This document shows, piece after piece, positions 60,153 to 64,000 of a DNA stretch of 64,000 nucleotides; the stretch's first letter is position 1, and every line of letters begins with the position of its first letter. The stretch is taken from assembly GCF_009925085.1 (NCBI RefSeq), contig NZ_JAABNR010000007.1, positions 62,001-126,000 of the forward strand, given 5' to 3'. The notes beneath the pieces are model-generated. The model was not told where the DNA came from and ran no database searches. It saw nothing but the letters and a program-made list of their open reading frames with translations. The stretch comes from Stagnihabitans tardus (lineage in GTDB: Bacteria; Pseudomonadota; Alphaproteobacteria; Rhodobacterales; Rhodobacteraceae). The position numbers and the translations under genes were made by a program.

Positions 60153-62150
60153 TCACGCCTCCAGCTGACGGGTGCGGGCGTCTTCCACGCGGGTGACCTC
60201 TTCGGCCGGGATGTGGTAATCGCGGTTGTAGTTGAAGGTATGGGCTATGGCCGCGCCGATCAGGGCGAGGAAGGAGGCCGCAGCCAGCCACCAGACATAC
60301 CAGATCAGCGCCATCCCCACGATCGTGGCCAGCCCCGCCAGCACGACCCCCGCCCCGGTGTTCTTCGGCATATGGATGGGCAGGAAGCCCGAGGTGGGAC
60401 GCGGCACGGCCTTCTCCTTCATCTCGGTCCAGGGGTCGAGGTCGTGGATCACAGGCGTGAAGGCGAAGTTATAGGCGGGGGGCGGCGAAGAGGTCGCCCA
60501 TTCCAGCGTCCGCCCGTCCCAGGGGTCGCCCGTGACATCGCGGTTCTCGTTGCGCTTCCAGATCGAGACGGCGAACTGGATGAACATGGCCAGGATCCCG
60601 CCCGCGATCAGCACGGCGCCAAAGGCCGCGATGGCGAACCAGATTTGCAGGTCGGGGTCATCGAAGACCCGCATCCGCCGCGTGACGCCCATCAGGCCCA
60701 GGACGTAAAGCGGCGCAAAGGCCACCCAGAAGCCCACGACCCAAAGCCAGAAGGACACTTTCCCCCAGAAGACATCCAGCGTGAAGCCGAAGGCCTTGGG
60801 CCACCAGTAGGTGATGGCGGCGAAGGTGCCGAAGACCACGCCTCCGATGATCACGTTGTGGAAGTGGGCGATCAGGAAGAGCGAGTTGTGCAGCACGAAG
60901 TCGGCAGGCGGCACGGCAAGAAGGACGCCCGTCATGCCACCGATGACGAAGGTCAGCATGAAGGCCAGGGTCCACATCATGGGCAGGTCGAACCGCACTC
61001 TTCCGCGATACATGGTGAAGAGCCAGTTGAAGATCTTGGCCCCGGTCGGGATCGAGATGACCATGGTGGTGATGCCGAAGAAGGCGTTCACCGAGGCGCC
61101 CGAGCCCATGGTGAAGAAGTGGTGCAGCCAGACGACATAGGACAGGACGGTGATGCAGACCGTGGCATAGACCATCGAGGAATAGCCGAAGAGCCTCTTG
61201 CCCGAGAAGGTTGCCGTGATCTCGGAATAGACGCCGAAGAGCGGCAGGATCAGGATATAGACCTCCGGGTGGCCCCAGATCCAGATCAGGTTCACATACA
61301 TCATGGCATTGCCGCCAAGATCGGCCGTGAAGAAGTTGGTGCCGACATAGCGATCGAGCGTCAGCAGGATCAGCGTCATGGTCAGGACCGGGAAAGAGGC
61401 CACGATCAGGACGTTGGTGCAAAGCGCGGTCCAGGTGAAGACCGGCATCTTCATGATCGTCATGCCCGGCGCGCGCATCTTGATGATCGTGACCAAAAGG
61501 TTGATCCCCGAGAGCGTCGTGCCCACACCCGCGACCTGAAGCCCCCAGATGTAGTAATCCACCCCGACATAGGGGCTTTCCGTGATGCCCGAGAGCGGCG
61601 GGAAGGCCAGCCAGCCGGTCTGCGCGAACTCCCCAAGGAAGAGCGAGGCCATGATGATGACCGCGCCACCCACCGTCATCCAGAAGGAGAAGTTGTTCAG
61701 GAAGGGGAAGGAGACGTCGCGCGCCCCGATCTGAAGGGGGACGATATAATTCATCAACCCGGTGACGAAGGGCATGGCCACGAAGAAGATCATGATCACG
61801 CCATGGGCGGTGAAGACCTGGTCATAGTGATGCGAATTCAGGTAACCCTCGGAGCCGCCGAAGGCCAGGACCTGTTGCAGCCGCATCATCACCGCATCGG
61901 CAAAGCCGCGCACGAACATGACAAGGCCAAGGATCATGTACATGATCCCGATCTTCTTGTGGTCGACGGAGGTAAACCACTCGGTCCACAGATAGCCCCA
62001 GAGCCGGTACCAGGTCAAAAGCGCGAAGAGAGCGCCACCGCCGAGCGCCACGACGGCAAAGGTCGCCAGCACGATCGGGTCGGTCGGGATCGCATCCCAG
62101 GTCAGCCTTCCGAACAGAAGGCTGGTCTCGATTGGGCCAGTCACAGCCAT
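60153..62150 (-). CDS. cyoB: Cytochrome bo quinol oxidase subunit I
   Basis: Catalytic subunit, reducing oxygen to water and pumping protons. 665 residues with about 15 TM helices. The low-spin haem ligand lies in [11 protein letters not shown] (His116); the Cu-B site is HPEVY (His294) and HH (343-344), with the Tyr of the His-Tyr link at 298. HFHNVIIGG carries the axial haem ligands. Length fits CyoB rather than CtaD. Confidence 0.97.
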   Translation of the reverse strand: MAVTGPIETSLLFGRLTWDAIPTDPIVLATFAVVALGGGALFALLTWYRLWGYLWTEWFTSVDHKKIGIMYMILGLVMFVRGFADAVMMRLQQVLAFGGSEGYLNSHHYDQVFTAHGVIMIFFVAMPFVTGLMNYIVPLQIGARDVSFPFLNNFSFWMTVGGAVIIMASLFLGEFAQTGWLAFPPLSGITESPYVGVDYYIWGLQVAGVGTTLSGINLLVTIIKMRAPGMTIMKMPVFTWTALCTNVLIVASFPVLTMTLILLTLDRYVGTNFFTADLGGNAMMYVNLIWIWGHPEVYILILPLFGVYSEITATFSGKRLFGYSSMVYATVCITVLSYVVWLHHFFTMGSGASVNAFFGITTMVISIPTGAKIFNWLFTMYRGRVRFDLPMMWTLAFMLTFVIGGMTGVLLAVPPADFVLHNSLFLIAHFHNVIIGGVVFGTFAAITYWWPKAFGFTLDVFWGKVSFWLWVVGFWVAFAPLYVLGLMGVTRRMRVFDDPDLQIWFAIAAFGAVLIAGGILAMFIQFAVSIWKRNENRDVTGDPWDGRTLEWATSSPPPAYNFAFTPVIHDLDPWTEMKEKAVPRPTSGFLPIHMPKNTGAGVVLAGLATIVGMALIWYVWWLAAASFLALIGAAIAHTFNYNRDYHIPAEEVTRVEDARTRQLEA

Positions 62151-62157
62151 GATTGCC

Positions 62158-63279
62158 TCACAGGTCGGAAGGAGAAAGGGGAAGCGTCGCCAAGGGGTTG
62201 GGCGCGCCGGGCAGGGTCAGGCCGTGGCCCAGCAGGGGCTCGGTCCTTGGGATCGGCGCCCGTTCCGGGAGGCTCGCGGCCAAAAGCTCCTCGACCGTGC
62301 AGACCCCGGTGACGAAGCCCGCCTGGGCCAGGGCCGGGTTCCGCCCGGGCAAGCTGGCCAGGGGCGTCGCCACCCCGGTCCCGCCCTTCATGTCCAAGGC
62401 CATCATCTCGGCCTGGCACATCTTGCCCTCGATGACGCAAAGGTTGACCGCGCGGGCGAAGAGCCCCTCTTCGACCTGGCCGTAATAAGCGACCGGGTTC
62501 TTCTCGGACTTCTCGGCCAGGGCCAGGTAGGTGGCGCTGTCCAGGACCGCGCCCTGCTTGGCCTTGGCGACCCAATCGGCAAAGCCCTTGTCATCCAGCG
62601 CATGGACCTTGAACTTCATCCCCGAAAAGCCCGCGCCCGAGTAATGCGAGGCCGTGCCCTGGAAGGTGCCTGCGTGGTCAAAAAGCCCGTTGAGCTCGGT
62701 CTGCATGCCGGGCATGGCATAGATCATCCCCGCCATGGCCGGGATGTAAAACGCATTCATCACGCTGTCCGAGGTCAGGTGGAACTCGACCGGGCGACCC
62801 ACGGGCACGGCCAGCTCGTTGACCGAGGCCACACCCTCTTCGGGCAGGATGAAGAGCCATTTCCAGTCCAGCGCCACGACCTGGACATTCAGGGGCTCGA
62901 CCCCTTCCAGGCTTTGGCCCTTGCCATCCTCGGCGAGCGGCCGGTAGGGGTCGGTCATATGGGTGCCGACCCAGGTCAGGGCGCCGAGAGAGATGATGAT
63001 GAAGAGGGGCGCGGCCCAGATCACCAGTTCCAGCTTGGTGGAGTGGTCCCAGTTGGGCCGGTAGTCGGCTGCCTTGTTGCCCGCCCGGTAGACCCATGCG
63101 AACCAGACCGTCAGCACCATCACCGGGATGATGATGATCAGCATCAGCAGGGTGGAAGAGATCAAGAGGTCCCGCTGCTCGAGGGCAACGGGGCCTGCGG
63201 GATCCAGCACTTCGGACTTGCAGCCCATCAGCACCAGCGTCAGGGCGGATAGCCCCAACCACCTCAATTTGAATGGCAT
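62158..63279 (-). CDS. cyoA: Cytochrome bo quinol oxidase subunit II
   Basis: A 373-residue lipoprotein (lipobox LMGC, Cys19) with two TM helices and a periplasmic cupredoxin-like domain. The Cu-A ligands of cytochrome c oxidases are missing ([10 protein letters not shown] instead of the Cys/His motif), so quinol is the donor. ATG 63279 has AGGAA upstream. First gene of the operon cyoABCD-SURF1-regulator. The C-terminus has an extension beyond about residue 290, as in many alphaproteobacteria. Confidence 0.96.
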   Translation of the reverse strand: MPFKLRWLGLSALTLVLMGCKSEVLDPAGPVALEQRDLLISSTLLMLIIIIPVMVLTVWFAWVYRAGNKAADYRPNWDHSTKLELVIWAAPLFIIISLGALTWVGTHMTDPYRPLAEDGKGQSLEGVEPLNVQVVALDWKWLFILPEEGVASVNELAVPVGRPVEFHLTSDSVMNAFYIPAMAGMIYAMPGMQTELNGLFDHAGTFQGTASHYSGAGFSGMKFKVHALDDKGFADWVAKAKQGAVLDSATYLALAEKSEKNPVAYYGQVEEGLFARAVNLCVIEGKMCQAEMMALDMKGGTGVATPLASLPGRNPALAQAGFVTGVCTVEELLAASLPERAPIPRTEPLLGHGLTLPGAPNPLATLPLSPSDL

Positions 63280-63350
63280 TTTCGGTTCCTGGTCAGTCGG
63301 TTCGTTCGCGGAGTATGCTAGGACATAGAGGTGAACGCTTTCCCCCGGCA

Positions 63351-63367
63351 TTGGACAATTTGCCCAA
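63351..63367. promoter_or_regulatory. 17-bp inverted repeat in the cyoA/MFS divergent promoter
   Basis: TTGGACAATTTGCCCAA: arms TTGGACAA and TTGCCCAA around a central T, one mismatch. It lies 71 bases before cyoA and 58 before the MFS gene. A candidate binding site for a dimeric regulator of the oxidase operon; it does not fit the FNR or RegA consensus known to me. Confidence 0.5.
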
Positions 63368-63425
63368 TCCCGCTGCGCTGCGGCAAAGGGCAAAACCGGG
63401 CGGCGAACAGGTGAAGGACGGGAAG

Positions 63426-64000
63426 ATGACCGATATTGCCCCTCATGCGGCCGCCCATGACGTGCGGCCCTCGGATATCGCGGTGGGGGTGATCCTTGGC
63501 CGCTCTTCCGAATTCTTCGACTTTTTCGTCTTTGCCATCGCCTCGGTCATCGTCTTTCCGGGGCTTCTGTTCCCCTATATGACGCCGCTCGACGGCACGC
63601 TGTGGAGTTTCGCGATCTTCGCCCTGGCCTTCGTGGCGCGGCCCTTCGGCACGGTGATCTTCACCGAGATCGACCGCGCCTTCGGCAAGAACGTCAAGCT
63701 GGTCGTCGCGCTCTTCCTCCTGGGGTCCTCCACCGTGGCCATGGGGCTTCTGCCTGGATACCAGGAGATCGGCCACTGGGCGGCGGTGCTTCTGTGCATC
63801 CTGCGGATCGGGCAGGGGATCGCGCTGGGCGGGTCCTGGGACGGGCTGCCCTCGCTCTTGAACATCCATGCGCCCGAGGGTCGCAAGGGCTTTTACGCCA
63901 TGGTGCCGCAGCTCGGCGCTCCGGTGGGGCTGATCGTCGCGGCGCTGCTCTTTGCCTATCTCATCGCGGCCCTGCCTGCGGCGGATTTCCTGGACTGGGG
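63426..64000 (+). CDS. MFS transporter, metabolite:H+ symporter type (cut at window end)
   Basis: The first 191 residues of a transporter. ATG 63426. After a short N-terminus comes GRSSEFFDFFVFAIASVIVF, the MHS-family TM1 pattern, then FVARPFGTVIF and DRAFGKN (loop 2-3 motif), and GIALGGSWDGLPSLL. Likely substrates are dicarboxylates, betaine or similar. It is divergent from cyoA, a pairing seen in related genomes, so co-regulation is possible. Confidence 0.9.
   Translation, partial: MTDIAPHAAAHDVRPSDIAVGVILGRSSEFFDFFVFAIASVIVFPGLLFPYMTPLDGTLWSFAIFALAFVARPFGTVIFTEIDRAFGKNVKLVVALFLLGSSTVAMGLLPGYQEIGHWAAVLLCILRIGQGIALGGSWDGLPSLLNIHAPEGRKGFYAMVPQLGAPVGLIVAALLFAYLIAALPAADFLDW

Noticed and set aside
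60153-63279. The oxidase as an aa3 cytochrome c oxidase
   Set aside because: Subunit II lacks Cu-A ligands, subunit IV is CyoD-like, and the order is cyoABCD.
63351-63367. FNR box
   Set aside because: FNR sites read TTGAT-N4-ATCAA; this repeat has TTGG/CCAA ends and a longer arm.

Overview
The window is a GC-rich stretch of an alphaproteobacterial chromosome, most probably from the order Rhodobacterales (Rhodobacteraceae or close kin). Supporting signs are the exosortase E/VPEID-CTERM sorting pair, the cobT, cobS, J-domain protein and bolA neighbourhood, a RegB/PrrB-type redox histidine kinase, a tRNA-His with no encoded G-1 and with A73, a cyoABCD-SURF1 operon, and the strong G/C bias at third codon positions. 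No plasmid, phage or insertion-sequence genes were seen, and the window cuts a gene at each end. All identifications come from reading the sequence; no database was searched.

Layout. 0-5 kb: a GGDEF cyclase (cut), a gene-poor stretch, a secreted glutathione peroxidase, tRNA-Glu and an RTX protein. 5-9.7 kb: a LacI repressor divergent from a ribose-type sugar ABC transporter, with two operators in between. 9.7-14.6 kb: a surface module made of exosortase/protease XrtE, a 55-residue VPEID-CTERM peptide that is easily missed, and a 975-residue SdrD-like adhesin with a probable internal thioester domain. 15-28.6 kb: housekeeping genes (sufE, aminopeptidase P, cobT, FMN reductase, nuclease, cobS, J-domain protein, bolA, lysC). 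A methyltransferase and glycosyltransferase pair sits between cobS and the J-domain gene, and palindromic repeats are dense here. 29.7-32 kb: ptsP. 32-46.7 kb: an alpha-galactoside locus with two GH4 and one GH36 glycosidase, a complete peptide-type ABC importer, a flavin-dependent halogenase-like protein and two AraC regulators. 46.8-56.4 kb: tRNA-His, mmcB-like, purD, xseA, an AlkB-like membrane oxygenase, tRNA-Ser, hemP and several small unknowns. 56.5-64 kb: a RegB-like kinase, then cyoABCD-SURF1 with a RegA-like regulator as last gene, and a divergent MFS (MHS-type) transporter (cut).

How the genes work together. The LacI/ABC set imports an unknown monosaccharide. The alpha-galactoside operon imports and hydrolyses melibiose/raffinose-type sugars. 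XrtE should process the small VPEID peptide, and the neighbouring adhesin may share the surface function. The cyo operon encodes a quinol oxidase, and its last gene appears to be a redox response regulator. Intergenic space carries at least three families of repeats: REP-like palindromes with a GTAG foot, often as inverted pairs; a composite hairpin plus ATATTTG-GCCA box; and a GCCGACTG motif.
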